From contig NZ_JXKQ01000006.1 in assembly GCF_001885945.1 (NCBI RefSeq), positions 124,124-188,123 of the forward strand: a DNA stretch of 64,000 bases, given 5' to 3'. The position numbers were made by a program, and so were the translations under genes. Below the pieces are notes generated by a model that searched no databases, was not told the DNA's origin, and saw only the letters and a list, made by a program, of their open reading frames with translations. The stretch comes from Enterococcus hermanniensis. GTDB lineage: Bacteria; Bacillota; Bacilli; Lactobacillales; Enterococcaceae. Positions 25,123-36,154 of the stretch are shown piece by piece. Each line of letters begins with the position of its first letter. Positions within the stretch are counted from its first letter, which is position 1.

Positions 25123-25386
25123 TTATTCTCACCCTTTCTCATTCTTGTCACAATTATTTTAACCTAATAATAAAAAAAAAGCTCGTATCTTTTATTTTAA
25201 AATTAGATTACAATGTCCTTAAAAACAGCAACATTCAGGTACAATTTCAACATTTATAATCATTTTAATAAATAACAAATTGCTAATCTTATTATATCTT
25301 TTTTTTAATTTTTCTTTAGTAACGGAAGGTAAAATGACTACTAAATATAGAATATGATATGATAGGGGCGAAACTGTGGGGGGCTC

Positions 25387-26094
25387 ATGATGAAGAAAAA
25401 ACGAAATTGGTTGATAAACATTTTTCTTTTTTTATTATTGTTAATAGGTCTAGCCTTAATTTTCAACAACCAAATCAAATATTTTTTGATGCAACATAAT
25501 GGTGAACGTTATGCGGTAGCGAAATTAGAGCGGACTGAGATCGATAAAAATATGAAAAAAAAGGCTTCGTTTGATTTTGATGCCGTACAACCCGCAAGTA
25601 CCGAAGCGGTTTTACAAGCCCAATTAAGCAATAAACAATTACCGGTAATTGGTGGGATCGCTATTCCAGCAGTGGAAATCAACTTGCCGATTTTTAAAGG
25701 GTTATCGAATGAAGCGTTGCTTTATGGTGCGGGGACGTTAGCGGAAGATCAAAAAATGGGTGAAGGAAATTATGCACTGGCAAGTCATCGAGCAGATCGT
25801 CCAGGTCTGTTGTTCACACCGCTCGATGGCATCAAAGAAAATGATTTGATCTATTTGACTGATTTGCATAACATCTATACGTATAAAACGACACTTAAAG
25901 TTCGTGTCCAACCGACCGAAGTCAAATACCTCGATGTCGATCCAGACAAGAAACAGGTTACGTTGATTACTTGCGGTGAGATTGAAGGTATCACACGAAT
26001 CATCGTCCAAGGGGAATTGATTGCTGTCACACCAGTTAATAATGCTACAGATACGATGAGAAATGCTTTTCAAATGGAACAACGAACATATTAA
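25387..26094 (+). CDS. srtA: Class A sortase
   Basis: 235 residues. Membrane-anchored transpeptidase that cleaves LPxTG proteins and links them to lipid II. N-terminal signal-anchor (residues 8-28, [17 protein letters not shown]), stalk, then the catalytic β-barrel with [13 protein letters not shown], the His in [10 protein letters not shown], the Cys in [10 protein letters not shown], and the Arg in TRIIVQGEL. The TLITC segment with a single N-terminal anchor and no C-terminal helix indicates class A (housekeeping) rather than pilus class C. Poor Shine-Dalgarno (GGGGGGCTC) before ATG 25387/25390. No LPxTG substrate gene adjoins. Ends in a strong terminator. Confidence 0.9.
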   Translation: MMKKKRNWLINIFLFLLLLIGLALIFNNQIKYFLMQHNGERYAVAKLERTEIDKNMKKKASFDFDAVQPASTEAVLQAQLSNKQLPVIGGIAIPAVEINLPIFKGLSNEALLYGAGTLAEDQKMGEGNYALASHRADRPGLLFTPLDGIKENDLIYLTDLHNIYTYKTTLKVRVQPTEVKYLDVDPDKKQVTLITCGEIEGITRIIVQGELIAVTPVNNATDTMRNAFQMEQRTY

Positions 26095-26100
26095 ACGATT

Positions 26101-26146
26101 GAGGTTGAGACATAAGTATTTTTACTTTTGTCTCAACCTCTTTTTT
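26101..26146 (+). terminator. Terminator after the sortase gene
   Basis: Perfect 12-bp stem GAGGTTGAGACA / TGTCTCAACCTC with additional AAGTA/TACTT-like pairing in the loop, followed by six T. Confidence 0.95.
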
Positions 26147-26203
26147 GCGGTCACAAATTTCTGCTATACTAAAAGAAGACAACTATACAAGGAGCAAGTG
26201 CTG

Positions 26204-27820
26204 ATGCTGAAAAAAATATATGTATCAGAATTAATAGCTACATGGAAAAAATTTCAACAGATGAACTTACTTTTTCCGTTCTATTCTTCCCATCAACAAG
26301 CGCGCGATCATTATTTTGCTGCAGTCAAAAATGGCAAAGGGTATCGAATTTCAACCGGGACGAGTGAGCTATGGTTTGTTAAAAATGAAATGGTAGAGGG
26401 TTGGCAGATCACAAATTTATTGTGTCTTCCTAACAGTAATTGGCAGCAGGGGATCCAATCACTAGAAAAAGCAGCTCGACAGCAATTTAAGCAGCAATTA
26501 GCTTTAACTTTCGAAGCAACGCCGATTTTAGAACATTGGCTGTTGTCAAAGGGCTATTCTTTTACTGAAGGACAATGGCAAAAAAAATTGATTTATCATA
26601 CAGGATTAGTATTAGGTGGCGGCGGTGCTAGAGGTGCTTATCAAATTGGGGTTTGGCAAGCGTTGCTAGAAAAAAATATTCAGTTTGAATTGATTGCTGG
26701 AACTTCTGTCGGCGGGTTGAATGGTGCTCTGATTGCCCAAGGTGACTATCCACAAGCGGTTGCATTATGGGAAGAAATCGAAACGGACAAAGTGTTGGAA
26801 GTTACTTTTAATGAGGTGGAAGAAATTGATTTTTCAGCGCAGGTCCAGCAACTGAGGACGTTTCTTCGGACGTCGATGAAACAACGCGGCGTTTCATCGA
26901 GACCGCTCAAACACTTATTAAGTGAACATTTAGTCCCTCAAAAAATAAAAACTGGGGTTCCTTTTTATATTGTGACGACTAAAATATCTGCTTTTCAAGA
27001 AGTAGTCATTTCTTTGAATCATTCTCCTGCTTCAGAAATCATTGATTGGCTGCTGGCGTCAGCAGCTTTTTTCCCAGTGATGGCCATGGCTAAAATCGGA
27101 ACAGATTATTATGTAGATGGTGGCTATCGCAATAATTTACCAGTTGATGTAGCGTTGAATCACCAAAAATTAACTGAATTGGTCATTGTAGATGTTCATG
27201 GTCCTGGTTTTGATAAAAGATATCACTTGCCTGAAGCTGTGGCAGAAATAAAATTAGCCAGTTCCTGGAGTCTAGGCGATTTATTTTTATTTCAGCAATC
27301 TCGCTCAGCAAAAAATCGATTGTTAGGCTATCTAGAAACTAAAAAAACATTGGGCGATTTGCAAGGCGTACGTTATTCTTTTGAAAACCAAGCAGATTTT
27401 GCAGTTTTGACTAAAGCCTTTATTCGGTATAGTCAAAAACAAGTAACACTCGACCTAGAAGAGTTAGTGCCTAAATTGCAAAAATTTTTTCACCAGTCAT
27501 TTCCCATTGAATTGATGAGTCAATTTTTCTTAGAATTTTTTGCCTATTGGACACGGGTCTCGCCATTGAAGAGCTATACCTTGGCCGAATTTATTCAAAT
27601 TGTATTACGACAATTTGAATTGCCAGAACCGATCGTTGCGGCGGATTATTCTGTTCAGGAACAAATAGAAGGCTTTATTGAAAGCAATAATGTATTCTCA
27701 GTATATCGACACATCGTACAACTCGCTCAGCAACCATCCGCTTTTGCCAGAACTTATCGTCGTTGGCCAGTCCAAACGTTGCTAGCGCTATTTATCAATT
27801 ATTTACAGGAGGAAGTATAA
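26204..27820 (+). CDS. Patatin-like phospholipase
   Basis: 538 residues from ATG 26204 (AAGGAG 9 nt upstream). Upstream in-frame codons overlap the preceding terminator, so an earlier start is rejected. The catalytic patatin domain occupies residues about 125-310: oxyanion hole [16 protein letters not shown], nucleophile Ser in [10 protein letters not shown], and catalytic Asp in [11 protein letters not shown]. Residues 1-120 form a separate N-terminal region without recognised motif, and 310-538 a long C-terminal region. Patatin proteins hydrolyse acyl esters of membrane lipids. Longer than the usual 250-350 aa. No signal peptide, so likely cytoplasmic. The stop overlaps the next ATG (TAATG), implying coupling. 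Confidence 0.88.
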   Translation: MLKKIYVSELIATWKKFQQMNLLFPFYSSHQQARDHYFAAVKNGKGYRISTGTSELWFVKNEMVEGWQITNLLCLPNSNWQQGIQSLEKAARQQFKQQLALTFEATPILEHWLLSKGYSFTEGQWQKKLIYHTGLVLGGGGARGAYQIGVWQALLEKNIQFELIAGTSVGGLNGALIAQGDYPQAVALWEEIETDKVLEVTFNEVEEIDFSAQVQQLRTFLRTSMKQRGVSSRPLKHLLSEHLVPQKIKTGVPFYIVTTKISAFQEVVISLNHSPASEIIDWLLASAAFFPVMAMAKIGTDYYVDGGYRNNLPVDVALNHQKLTELVIVDVHGPGFDKRYHLPEAVAEIKLASSWSLGDLFLFQQSRSAKNRLLGYLETKKTLGDLQGVRYSFENQADFAVLTKAFIRYSQKQVTLDLEELVPKLQKFFHQSFPIELMSQFFLEFFAYWTRVSPLKSYTLAEFIQIVLRQFELPEPIVAADYSVQEQIEGFIESNNVFSVYRHIVQLAQQPSAFARTYRRWPVQTLLALFINYLQEEV

Positions 27821-28035
27821 TGGCAGATTTTAATTATGAAATTGTAGAAGAAATCGCAGTATTATCAGAAAATCCGAAAGGCTGGCGCAAAGAATTGAAT
27901 CTGGTCAGTTGGAATGAGCGGCCACCGAAATTTGATCTTCGCGATTGGGCACCGGAACACGAAAAAATGGGTAAGGGCGTTACATTGAGCAATGAAGAAT
28001 TTGCAGCACTAAAAGAAGCTTTGACGAAAATGTAA
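27820..28035 (+). CDS. YdbC-type PC4-like single-stranded DNA-binding protein
   Basis: 71 residues from the ATG at 27820 (AGGAGG upstream). Pattern NYEIVEEIAVLSENPKGW, KELNLVSWNERPPKFDLRDW, GKGVTLSNEEFAALKEAL matches the YdbC family, homologous to the PC4 transcription cofactor fold, which binds single-stranded nucleic acids as dimers. Translationally coupled to the patatin gene by 1-nt stop/start overlap. Its cellular role in Firmicutes is not established. Confidence 0.85.
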   Translation: MADFNYEIVEEIAVLSENPKGWRKELNLVSWNERPPKFDLRDWAPEHEKMGKGVTLSNEEFAALKEALTKM

Positions 28036-28073
28036 CGACTTGATGCTGATTATTGAGAAAGGAAATAAGCCGA

Positions 28074-28958
28074 ATGAAAAGTATGACCGGATATGGCCAA
28101 GCCAATCAAACCAATGATGCCTATGAATTAACAATCGAGTTAAAAAGTGTCAATAATCGGTTTTTAGATTTACAGATTCGAATGCCGAAAGAATTAAATC
28201 CATATGAGGCAGATTTGCGGAAAATCGCAAAAGAAAAAATTCAACGAGGACGTGTGGATGTTTTTATCAATCTAGCTCCTTTAAAAAGTGGAAATAAAAA
28301 AGTTCAAATCCATTGGGAGTTACTTGAACAATTAGTTTCTGAATTGCAAACTGGTGGAAAAGAACGCTTTGGGATCATAGATTTTCCTGTAGAAAAAGTA
28401 TTGGTCAAAGCTATGGAACAAAGTGATTTTGTGACCTTGGTCGATCAACAGTTAGAAACAGAAACATTAAAAGAATTGGTCCAAACGACTGCGAGTGAGG
28501 CATTTACTCAATTAGCTAAAAGTCGGGAACTTGAAGGGAGTGGCATTCAAAAAGTACTGATAGAATATGGGCAAAAAGTCCAGTCACTAGTCACTGAATT
28601 GCAAAGTTTTGTGACCGAATATGAAGCTGATTTTCAGCAAAGATATCAATTGAAACTAGAAGAATACTTAGGGACAACGGTTGATCAAGACCGATTGCTA
28701 ACAGAACTAGCGGTCTTATTAGAACGTGGAGATATCCATGAAGAATTGGATCGTTTGACGATTCATTTAGCAAAAATGAGCACGCTGTTACAAGTGACGA
28801 GTCCTGTAGGAAGAGAACTAGATTTTCTATTGCAAGAAATGAATCGTGAAGTCAATACGATCGGCTCAAAATCTAGTCCGATCCAAATCAAAGATATCGT
28901 GGTTCAACTAAAAACGATTTTGGAAAAAATCCGCGAACAAATCCAGAATATCGAATAA
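28074..28958 (+). CDS. yicC: YicC/YloC family endoribonuclease
   Basis: 294 residues from ATG 28074; an upstream in-frame start at 28053 lacks a site. Begins MKSMTGYGQANQ, the invariant family N-terminus, followed by LTIELKSVNNRFLDLQIRMP, GRVDVFI, LAVLLERGDIHEELDRL and LDFLLQEMNREVNTIGSKS with IKDIVVQLKTILEKIREQIQNIE at the end. YicC proteins are metal-dependent endoribonucleases affecting sRNA turnover in E. coli. The yicC-gmk-rpoZ-priA-fmt order is conserved through Firmicutes. Confidence 0.94.
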   Translation: MKSMTGYGQANQTNDAYELTIELKSVNNRFLDLQIRMPKELNPYEADLRKIAKEKIQRGRVDVFINLAPLKSGNKKVQIHWELLEQLVSELQTGGKERFGIIDFPVEKVLVKAMEQSDFVTLVDQQLETETLKELVQTTASEAFTQLAKSRELEGSGIQKVLIEYGQKVQSLVTELQSFVTEYEADFQQRYQLKLEEYLGTTVDQDRLLTELAVLLERGDIHEELDRLTIHLAKMSTLLQVTSPVGRELDFLLQEMNREVNTIGSKSSPIQIKDIVVQLKTILEKIREQIQNIE

Positions 28959-29057
28959 AATTGTGGATTTTGATAAGAATTAATGGACAGCTTAGCGATG
29001 CCTCTTGAAATATTCGGAAAAAAAGTGCACAATAGGCGTTAGCTAAAAAGAGCATGA

Positions 29058-29684
<627 letters not shown>

Positions 29685-29688
29685 GCTT

Positions 29689-29991
29689 ATGATGTTAAAA
29701 CCTTCAATCGATACATTGCTAGACCACGTAAATTCAAAATATTCATTAGTTATCTTAGCGAGCAAACGTGCCCACGAATTAGATGCTGGTGCACAACCAA
29801 CTTTAGATTCATTTGAATCAGTAAAAAGTGTTGGTCAAGCGTTAGAAGAAATCGATTCAGGAACCGTGATCAGTGATCCGCATCCTGAAATCAAACGTGA
29901 ACGTTTGAAAATGGAAGAAGAAGAACGCAGTATGCAACGTGAACGTGATCAACGTGATCTAGAAGCGCGTATCCGTAGCGAAAAAAACTAA
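29689..29991 (+). CDS. rpoZ: RNA polymerase omega subunit
   Basis: 100 residues. Small RNAP subunit that assists β' folding. Pattern [33 protein letters not shown] matches the conserved N-terminal half with the invariant AxxRAxxL-type helix; the C-terminus is a long, charged helix ([20 protein letters not shown]). Start at the ATG-ATG pair with AAGGAGAT upstream. Ends in a terminator. Confidence 0.96.
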   Translation: MMLKPSIDTLLDHVNSKYSLVILASKRAHELDAGAQPTLDSFESVKSVGQALEEIDSGTVISDPHPEIKRERLKMEEEERSMQRERDQRDLEARIRSEKN

Positions 29992-30018
29992 GCGTGTTAC
30001 AAAAGCGCTGATTAAGTG

Positions 30019-30064
30019 TAAGTGGGATTGTACCAATACTTTTGGCACAGTCCCTTCTTTTTTG
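30019..30064 (+). terminator. Terminator after rpoZ
   Basis: Imperfect stem from AAGTGGGATTGTACCAA to its near-complement TTGGCACAGTCCCTTCTT, then TTTTTT. Confidence 0.8.
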
Positions 30065-30178
30065 TGGAAAAAAACTAGAAACATAGTACCAAAGGTAAAA
30101 GTTTTATTTACATAGGTCATTCATTAGCCCTTGGTGAACAAAATTTAGTACAATAAATGAGGAATGGAGGCGGTAAGA

Positions 30179-32581
30179 ATGAAATTAGCACAAGTGATCG
30201 TAGATGTTCCCGCGATGCAAACGGATCAACCATTCAGTTATTTGATCCCGCCTCGATTGACCATAGACGTTGGAATGCGAGTAGAAGTCGGCTTTGGTTC
30301 TCGGCATGTCCAAGGTTTTGTGATCGGATTTGAAGATGCACCTGTTCCTTTACCAACTAACTTAAAGCCGATTATCCGTGTATTAGATTTGACTCCAGTA
30401 TTGAATCAAGAATTATTAGCTCTCGCCGATTATATGAAAGAGACGACGTTTGCTTTTAAAGTGACTTGTCTACAAACGATGCTGCCAAGTGTGATGAAAG
30501 CTGATTATCAAAAACGGCTGTATCCTTTAGTTGATGAACCAGAAATAAATGAAAAATATTTTGGAACAGCAGAATCGATTACTTGGGAAGAAGCAGAAGC
30601 TCAAGGTTGGTTAAAAGAGTTAGCACAATTGCGCGAGCAAGGAATCATCGAACTGCGTTATGAAGTGCATACAAAAAATAAAATTAAAACAGAACGATAT
30701 ATCAAACGAACATTTTTATCAGAGCAAGTAACAGAATTAAAAGCGGCGTTGCGAAAAAATTCACCTAAACAAGAACAATTGCTCGATTATTTAGCTGCAT
30801 TAGCGGATGAGCAACTAGTTGCTGTCAAACAAATGAAAGCCGAAGACTTTACATTGGCTAATTTGAATCAAGCAGAAAAAAAAGGGTGGCTGACTTTTTT
30901 AGCACTTGAAAAATACCGTGATCCTTATGCGGAACGAGAGATTGAACACACGACTGCTTTACAGTTGAATGACGAACAGCAAACCGCTTATGAAGCAATC
31001 AGTAAAGCTAGTGCTGACAATGAGCATAGAGTATTCTTGTTGGAAGGTGTAACCGGTAGCGGAAAAACAGAAGTTTATTTGCAAGTGATCCAAGATGTCT
31101 TAGCCAAGCAACAGACAGCGATGATGCTAGTACCAGAAATTTCTTTGACTCCTCAAATGGCAACCCGTTTCAAGGCACGCTTTGGCAGTGAGGTCGCGGT
31201 TTTACATAGTGGTTTGTCTCAAGGAGAAAAGTATGATGAATGGCGTAAATTGGAACGCGGCGAAGCTCATGTAGTGGTTGGTGCCCGTTCGGCTATTTTT
31301 GCTCCTTTAGAAAATCTAGGTGTGATCATTATCGATGAAGAACACGAGACGAGTTACAAGCAAGATGAATCGCCGCGTTACCATGCGAGAGATCTAGCTA
31401 TTTGGCGTGGCAAGTATCATAATTGTCCAGTCGTATTAGGTAGTGCGACTCCGTCATTAGAATCACGAGCCCGCGGACAAAAGGGCGTTTATCAGCTGAT
31501 GAAACTAACACGGCGCGCCAATCGTAATGCAACATTGCCGACTGTTGAAATTGTCGATATGCGTGAAGAGATGCAACGCCGTTTAAATTCATCTTTTTCA
31601 GAAAGTCTCGAAGAAAAAATACGTGATCGATTAACAAAAGGTGAACAAAGTGTCTTATTATTGAATCGTCGCGGGTACTCATCATTTGTGATGTGTCGTG
31701 ATTGTGGCTTTGTTTTGCCATGCCCGAACTGTGATATTTCTTTGACATTACATATGGATACAAAAACGATGCGTTGTCATTATTGCGGCCACGAAGAAGG
31801 AATCCCACATCGCTGCCCAAATTGCGGGAAAGATAAGATTCGTTATTTTGGGACGGGGACAGAAAAAGTTCAAGAAGAATTGGCGCAATTGATTCCAGAA
31901 GCTCGCGTCTTACGGATGGATGTCGATACTACCAGACGTAAAGGTGCTCATGAAAAAATATTGACGGCTTTTGGTGAGCGTGAAGCAGATATTCTATTAG
32001 GAACGCAAATGATTGCAAAAGGCTTAGACTTTGAAAATGTGACGCTAGTCGGTGTGCTAAATGCCGACACAGCTCTGAATCTGCCTGATTTTCGTTCGAG
32101 TGAGCGAACGTTTCAATTGTTGACCCAAGTCAGTGGTCGAGCAGGCCGAGGGGATAAAGCAGGCGAAGTAGTGATCCAAACATTCAACCCAGAACATTAC
32201 ACAATTAAATTAGCGCAACATCACGATTATGAAAATTTCTTCCAAAAAGAAATGCGGATTCGTCATCAAACAGATTATCCGCCGTACTATTACACGGTCA
32301 AAGTCACTATTTCTCATCAAGAAGAAATGCGTGCGGCCCAAAAAGCATTTCAATTGGCCGAACAAATACGGAGTCAATTAAGCGCGCAAAGCATTCTGTT
32401 AGGACCAACACCAGGTGCCATCTTACGTGTCAAAAATCGTTATTATTATCAATTAATCATTAAATATAAACATGAACCTCACTTACCAAAGACATTAGAA
32501 GATATTTTACAAGTCAGTCAGAAAGATCAGCGTCAAGGACTGTTGATTGCAATCGATAATGAACCCATGTATTTTATCTAA
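30179..32581 (+). CDS. priA: Primosomal replication restart helicase PriA
   Basis: 800 residues from ATG 30179 (GGAGGCGGTAAG upstream; an in-frame codon at 30164 is rejected). 3'-5' superfamily 2 helicase that reloads the replisome at collapsed forks. DNA-binding N-terminus MKLAQVIVDVPAMQTDQPFSY; Walker A LEGVTGSGKTEVYL (about residue 285), DEEH box IIDEEHETSYKQ, GSATPSLES, zinc-binding insert with CRDCGFVLPCPNCD and CHYCG...CPNCG, and motifs V/VI GTQMIAKGLDFENVTLVGV and QVSGRAGRGDKAG. Complete and full length. Confidence 0.97.
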   Translation: MKLAQVIVDVPAMQTDQPFSYLIPPRLTIDVGMRVEVGFGSRHVQGFVIGFEDAPVPLPTNLKPIIRVLDLTPVLNQELLALADYMKETTFAFKVTCLQTMLPSVMKADYQKRLYPLVDEPEINEKYFGTAESITWEEAEAQGWLKELAQLREQGIIELRYEVHTKNKIKTERYIKRTFLSEQVTELKAALRKNSPKQEQLLDYLAALADEQLVAVKQMKAEDFTLANLNQAEKKGWLTFLALEKYRDPYAEREIEHTTALQLNDEQQTAYEAISKASADNEHRVFLLEGVTGSGKTEVYLQVIQDVLAKQQTAMMLVPEISLTPQMATRFKARFGSEVAVLHSGLSQGEKYDEWRKLERGEAHVVVGARSAIFAPLENLGVIIIDEEHETSYKQDESPRYHARDLAIWRGKYHNCPVVLGSATPSLESRARGQKGVYQLMKLTRRANRNATLPTVEIVDMREEMQRRLNSSFSESLEEKIRDRLTKGEQSVLLLNRRGYSSFVMCRDCGFVLPCPNCDISLTLHMDTKTMRCHYCGHEEGIPHRCPNCGKDKIRYFGTGTEKVQEELAQLIPEARVLRMDVDTTRRKGAHEKILTAFGEREADILLGTQMIAKGLDFENVTLVGVLNADTALNLPDFRSSERTFQLLTQVSGRAGRGDKAGEVVIQTFNPEHYTIKLAQHHDYENFFQKEMRIRHQTDYPPYYYTVKVTISHQEEMRAAQKAFQLAEQIRSQLSAQSILLGPTPGAILRVKNRYYYQLIIKYKHEPHLPKTLEDILQVSQKDQRQGLLIAIDNEPMYFI

Positions 32582-32609
32582 AAAATAATTCAAAGAAAGA
32601 AGGAACGTC

Positions 32610-33101
32610 ATGCGTTATCCTATTATTCTCCACCCAGACGAACGTTTGAACAAAGTGACTGAACCCATCGAATATGTGACTGACGAGATCGTTACTTTAT
32701 TAGATGATATGTATGAAACAATGATTGCTCATGATGGCATCGGGATTGCTGCCCCTCAGATTGGCAAAAATCTTAGAATCGCTGTAATTGAAGTAGAGGA
32801 GAATGATCGATTCGATTTGATCAACCCAGAAATCATTGAGCGTAAGGGGACCAGTATCGATGTGGAAGGCTGCCTTTCAATCCCGGAAACTTATGGAACC
32901 GTAAAACGAGCAGATGAAGTGACTGTTCGTTATTACGATCGCGAAGGTTCAGAAATGGAAGTTACCGCATATGGCTATTTAGCCCGAGCATTTCAACATG
33001 AAATTGATCACTTGGATGGCAAATTATTTATCGATCAAATAATCGAAAAAATTGCCCCTGAAGATTTAGAACGTTATATGGAGGAACATATCGATGACTA
33101 A
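32610..33101 (+). CDS. def: Peptide deformylase
   Basis: 163 residues. Removes the formyl group from nascent N-terminal Met. Motif 1 GIGIAAPQIG, motif 2 EGCLSIPE (metal Cys), motif 3 QHEIDHLDG (two metal His and catalytic Glu). Length and EGCLS sequence indicate a type 1 PDF. Stop overlaps the fmt start by 8 nt; deformylase and formyltransferase are co-expressed because they act at the two ends of initiator-Met formylation. Confidence 0.97.
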   Translation: MRYPIILHPDERLNKVTEPIEYVTDEIVTLLDDMYETMIAHDGIGIAAPQIGKNLRIAVIEVEENDRFDLINPEIIERKGTSIDVEGCLSIPETYGTVKRADEVTVRYYDREGSEMEVTAYGYLARAFQHEIDHLDGKLFIDQIIEKIAPEDLERYMEEHIDD

Positions 33102-34035
33102 AATTGTATTTATGGGAACACCAGCCTTTTCAGTTCCGATTCTAGAAAGTTTGATTGAAGCAGATTATGAGATCGTAGCCGTGGTGACTCAACCAGACCG
33201 TCCAGTTGGTCGAAAAAAAATCATCACCCCAACTCCCGTCAAAGAGGCAGCAGTCAAACACGATTTATTAGTTTTACAACCAGAAAAAATCAGCGGATCA
33301 CCGGAAATGGAAAAAATCAAAGAATTAGCGCCCGATTTATTGATTACCGCCGCTTTTGGCCAATTTTTACCAGAAAAATTATTGCAAGTTCCTAAATTAG
33401 GAGCCATCAATGTTCATGCTTCATTATTACCTAAATATCGTGGCGGTGCGCCTGTTCATTATTCCATTATGGCAGGTGATGCAGAGACTGGTGTGACAAT
33501 TATGGAAATGATCAAAAAAATGGATGCGGGCGGCATCTTCAGTCAGCAAAAAATCGCGATTACGAAACAAGACGATGTCGGTACAATGTTTGAAAAATTA
33601 AGTCTTGTAGGGCGTGACTTATTACTTGAGACGTTACCTAAAATCATTTCAGGTGAATTAAAGCCCGTTCCACAAAATGAAGCAGAAGTTACTTTTTCAC
33701 CGAATATCAGCCGTGAACAAGAAGCGATTGATTGGAATAAAACTGCTGAAGCTGTGGATAACCAAGTACGTGGAATGCATCCTTGGCCAGTTGCTTTTAC
33801 AACGTTTGAGGGAGCACGCTGGAAAATTTATCATGTGACACCATTAGATGAACAAACAACTGAATTACCTGGGACGATTATTGCTCGGACTAAAAAGGCC
33901 TTACACATCGCATGTGGTCAAGGGACTGTTTTAGCTATCGATGAATTACAACCTGCTGGTAAAGCAAAGCAAACCGTCCAAGCATTTTTAAATGGCAGTG
34001 GACAAGCAATTACAGAAGGACAGCAGGTGAAATAA
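33094..34035 (+). CDS. fmt: Methionyl-tRNA formyltransferase
   Basis: 313 residues. Formylates initiator Met-tRNA using 10-formyl-THF. FMGTPAFSVPILESL N-terminus; catalytic Asn-His-Asp set in INVHASLLPKYRGGAPVH and MDAGGIFSQ (Asp); C-terminal OB-like tRNA-binding domain from about residue 205. GGAGGA inside def serves the ATG. One nt separates its stop from the rsmB start region, so translation is coupled. Confidence 0.97.
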   Translation: MTKIVFMGTPAFSVPILESLIEADYEIVAVVTQPDRPVGRKKIITPTPVKEAAVKHDLLVLQPEKISGSPEMEKIKELAPDLLITAAFGQFLPEKLLQVPKLGAINVHASLLPKYRGGAPVHYSIMAGDAETGVTIMEMIKKMDAGGIFSQQKIAITKQDDVGTMFEKLSLVGRDLLLETLPKIISGELKPVPQNEAEVTFSPNISREQEAIDWNKTAEAVDNQVRGMHPWPVAFTTFEGARWKIYHVTPLDEQTTELPGTIIARTKKALHIACGQGTVLAIDELQPAGKAKQTVQAFLNGSGQAITEGQQVK

Positions 34036-34036
34036 A

Positions 34037-35389
34037 ATGGCAAAGATCCCTAAAAAATTATTGCACTCCGTCCGTTTTACGGCATTAGAAGCCATTGAAC
34101 GGATCAATCGTGGTGGGGCATACTCTAATTTGTTATTGAATGAGTTGATCCAGAAGAATAAAGTCGACGGTAAAGATACTGCATTATTGACGGAACTTGT
34201 TTATGGTACGATCAGTCGTCAGTTACTGTTGGCCTATGACATCGAACCATTCATTAAAAATGCTAAAAAAGTTGATCCTTGGGTCAAAAGTTTATTGCAA
34301 CTATCAGTCTATCAAATGCTTTACTTAGACCGTGTTCCTGACCATGCGATCATCAATGAAGCCGTCGAAATTGCAAAAGCTAAAGGAAATCCAGGTACAG
34401 GGAAATTTGTTAATGGTGTACTTCGATCGATTCAACGAAAAGGGGTTCCATCAGTAGAACTAATTAAAGATCCGATTGAACGCTTGGCGACAGAAATCAG
34501 TCTGCCTGTTTTTCTAACCGAAAAATTTGTAGCAGAAATCGGTGAAGCAGAAACACGCAAATTAGGTTTGTCACTACTTGAGCCTAGTCGCGTAAGTGCG
34601 CGAGTAGATGTTCGTTTCTTAACACGTGATGAAGCCATCGAAGCCTTAGCAGAAGATGGAATCGAGGCACGTAAAAGTGAACTTTCTCCGTATGGTATCG
34701 TAGCAGATCGAGGATTTTTAGCCGGTAGTGAATTATTTCAAAATGGTTGGTTAACAATCCAAGATGAAAGTTCAATGTTAGTGGCTCAAGCGTTGCAGAT
34801 CGAACCTGGGCAAAAAGTATTAGATGCTTGTGCGGCTCCAGGCGGGAAAACGACACATATCGCAGCGTTATTACAAGACAGTGGTTCGGTCACTGCGTTA
34901 GATATCCATGAACATAAATTGAAACTCGTTCAAGAAAATGCAGAGCGTTTACGCGTAGAAGATCGAATCGTAACCAAAGAATTAGATGCGCGAAAAGCTA
35001 CAGAGACATTTGAAGCAGAGAGTTTTGATCGGATTTTAGTGGATGCTCCTTGTTCAGGTCTAGGATTGATGCGTCGCAAACCAGACATCAAATATCAAAA
35101 ACGAGCAGAAGACTTTATACAATTACCAAAAATTCAATTGGATATTTTAAATAGTTGTGTCCCGACTTTGAAAACAGGTGGGATTATGGTATATAGTACT
35201 TGTACTATTGCACCAGAAGAGAACCAACAAGTAATTGAAAAATTCTTAAATGAACAAGCTGATTTTGAAAAAATTGATTTACCATTAGATTCAAAAGTGC
35301 AGCAAGCTATTCAAGATCAGATGCTGGTCTTATATCCAGAAAGGTTTATGACCGATGGCTTCTTTATTTGTGCAATGCGAAAAAATTAG
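34037..35389 (+). CDS. rsmB: 16S rRNA m5C967 methyltransferase
   Basis: 450 residues. N-terminal NusB-like RNA-binding domain (residues 8-140; YSNLLLNELIQKNKVDGKD, HAIINEAVEIAKAKGN) and SAM-dependent methyltransferase domain with DACAAPGGKTTHIAAL, DIHEHKLKLV, DAPCSGLGLMRRKPDIKY and YSTCTIAPEENQ; the two Cys (in APCSG and STC) are the releasing and nucleophilic residues of m5C enzymes. Typical position between fmt and the PP2C phosphatase gene. Confidence 0.95.
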   Translation: MAKIPKKLLHSVRFTALEAIERINRGGAYSNLLLNELIQKNKVDGKDTALLTELVYGTISRQLLLAYDIEPFIKNAKKVDPWVKSLLQLSVYQMLYLDRVPDHAIINEAVEIAKAKGNPGTGKFVNGVLRSIQRKGVPSVELIKDPIERLATEISLPVFLTEKFVAEIGEAETRKLGLSLLEPSRVSARVDVRFLTRDEAIEALAEDGIEARKSELSPYGIVADRGFLAGSELFQNGWLTIQDESSMLVAQALQIEPGQKVLDACAAPGGKTTHIAALLQDSGSVTALDIHEHKLKLVQENAERLRVEDRIVTKELDARKATETFEAESFDRILVDAPCSGLGLMRRKPDIKYQKRAEDFIQLPKIQLDILNSCVPTLKTGGIMVYSTCTIAPEENQQVIEKFLNEQADFEKIDLPLDSKVQQAIQDQMLVLYPERFMTDGFFICAMRKN

Positions 35390-35410
35390 ATAAACGAGGT
35401 GGACGAAAAG

Positions 35411-36154
35411 ATGGAGATTCAATTTCAATCAGACATCGGCAAACGGCGTAATATGAACCAAGATTATGCGAATGTTTTTACAAACCAATCAGGAATGTAT
35501 CTAGCAATTCTTGCTGATGGGATGGGTGGACATTTAGCTGGTGATGTTGCTAGTAAGATGGCAGTGGATGGTTTAGGTGCTGCCTGGTCAACCTCAAGTC
35601 TCTCACAGCCTGATAAAGCTGCGGAATGGTTTGTACAAGAGATCCAACAGGTGAATGAAGCTATTTATCGAGAAGGTACGACACATCTTGAGATGCAAGG
35701 AATGGGAACGACCATCGTAGGTGCCGCTTTGTTAAATGAGACGTTCGTTTTGGCACATGTGGGTGATAGTCGTGCGTATTTAATCCACGAAGGCCAACTA
35801 CGTCAATTGACGGAGGATCATTCATTAGTCAATGAATTGTTGAAAACAGGTGAGATTACAGCAGAAATGGCTGCGGTCCATCCACAAAAAAATGTTTTGA
35901 CTCGTTCTGTAGGAATCGCTGGCACGATCAAGACAGATATTTCTGAACACGAATGTCAATCAAATGACTATTTATTATTATGTTCGGATGGATTGACTAA
36001 TATGGTCAGTGAAGAAGTGATTTTAGCGATAGTAACTAGCGATCAAAGTTTAGAAGATAAAACGAAACAGTTGATCAATGTAGCAAACGAGGCTGGAGGA
36101 GCAGATAATATTACGGTCTTATTGATCCATTTTGAAGGGGAGGCTCGTCCATGA
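35411..36154 (+). CDS. ireP: PP2C-type Ser/Thr phosphatase (IreP/PrpC/Stp)
   Basis: 247 residues from ATG 35411 (AGGTGG 8 nt upstream); GTG 35399 in frame is possible and adds 4 residues. Dephosphorylates the partner kinase IreK/PrkC. PPM motifs with metal Asp: [50 protein letters not shown] and GADNITVLL. The stop overlaps the kinase start by 4 nt. In E. faecalis IreP/IreK control intrinsic cephalosporin resistance; extrapolation to this organism is an inference. Confidence 0.94.
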   Translation: MEIQFQSDIGKRRNMNQDYANVFTNQSGMYLAILADGMGGHLAGDVASKMAVDGLGAAWSTSSLSQPDKAAEWFVQEIQQVNEAIYREGTTHLEMQGMGTTIVGAALLNETFVLAHVGDSRAYLIHEGQLRQLTEDHSLVNELLKTGEITAEMAAVHPQKNVLTRSVGIAGTIKTDISEHECQSNDYLLLCSDGLTNMVSEEVILAIVTSDQSLEDKTKQLINVANEAGGADNITVLLIHFEGEARP

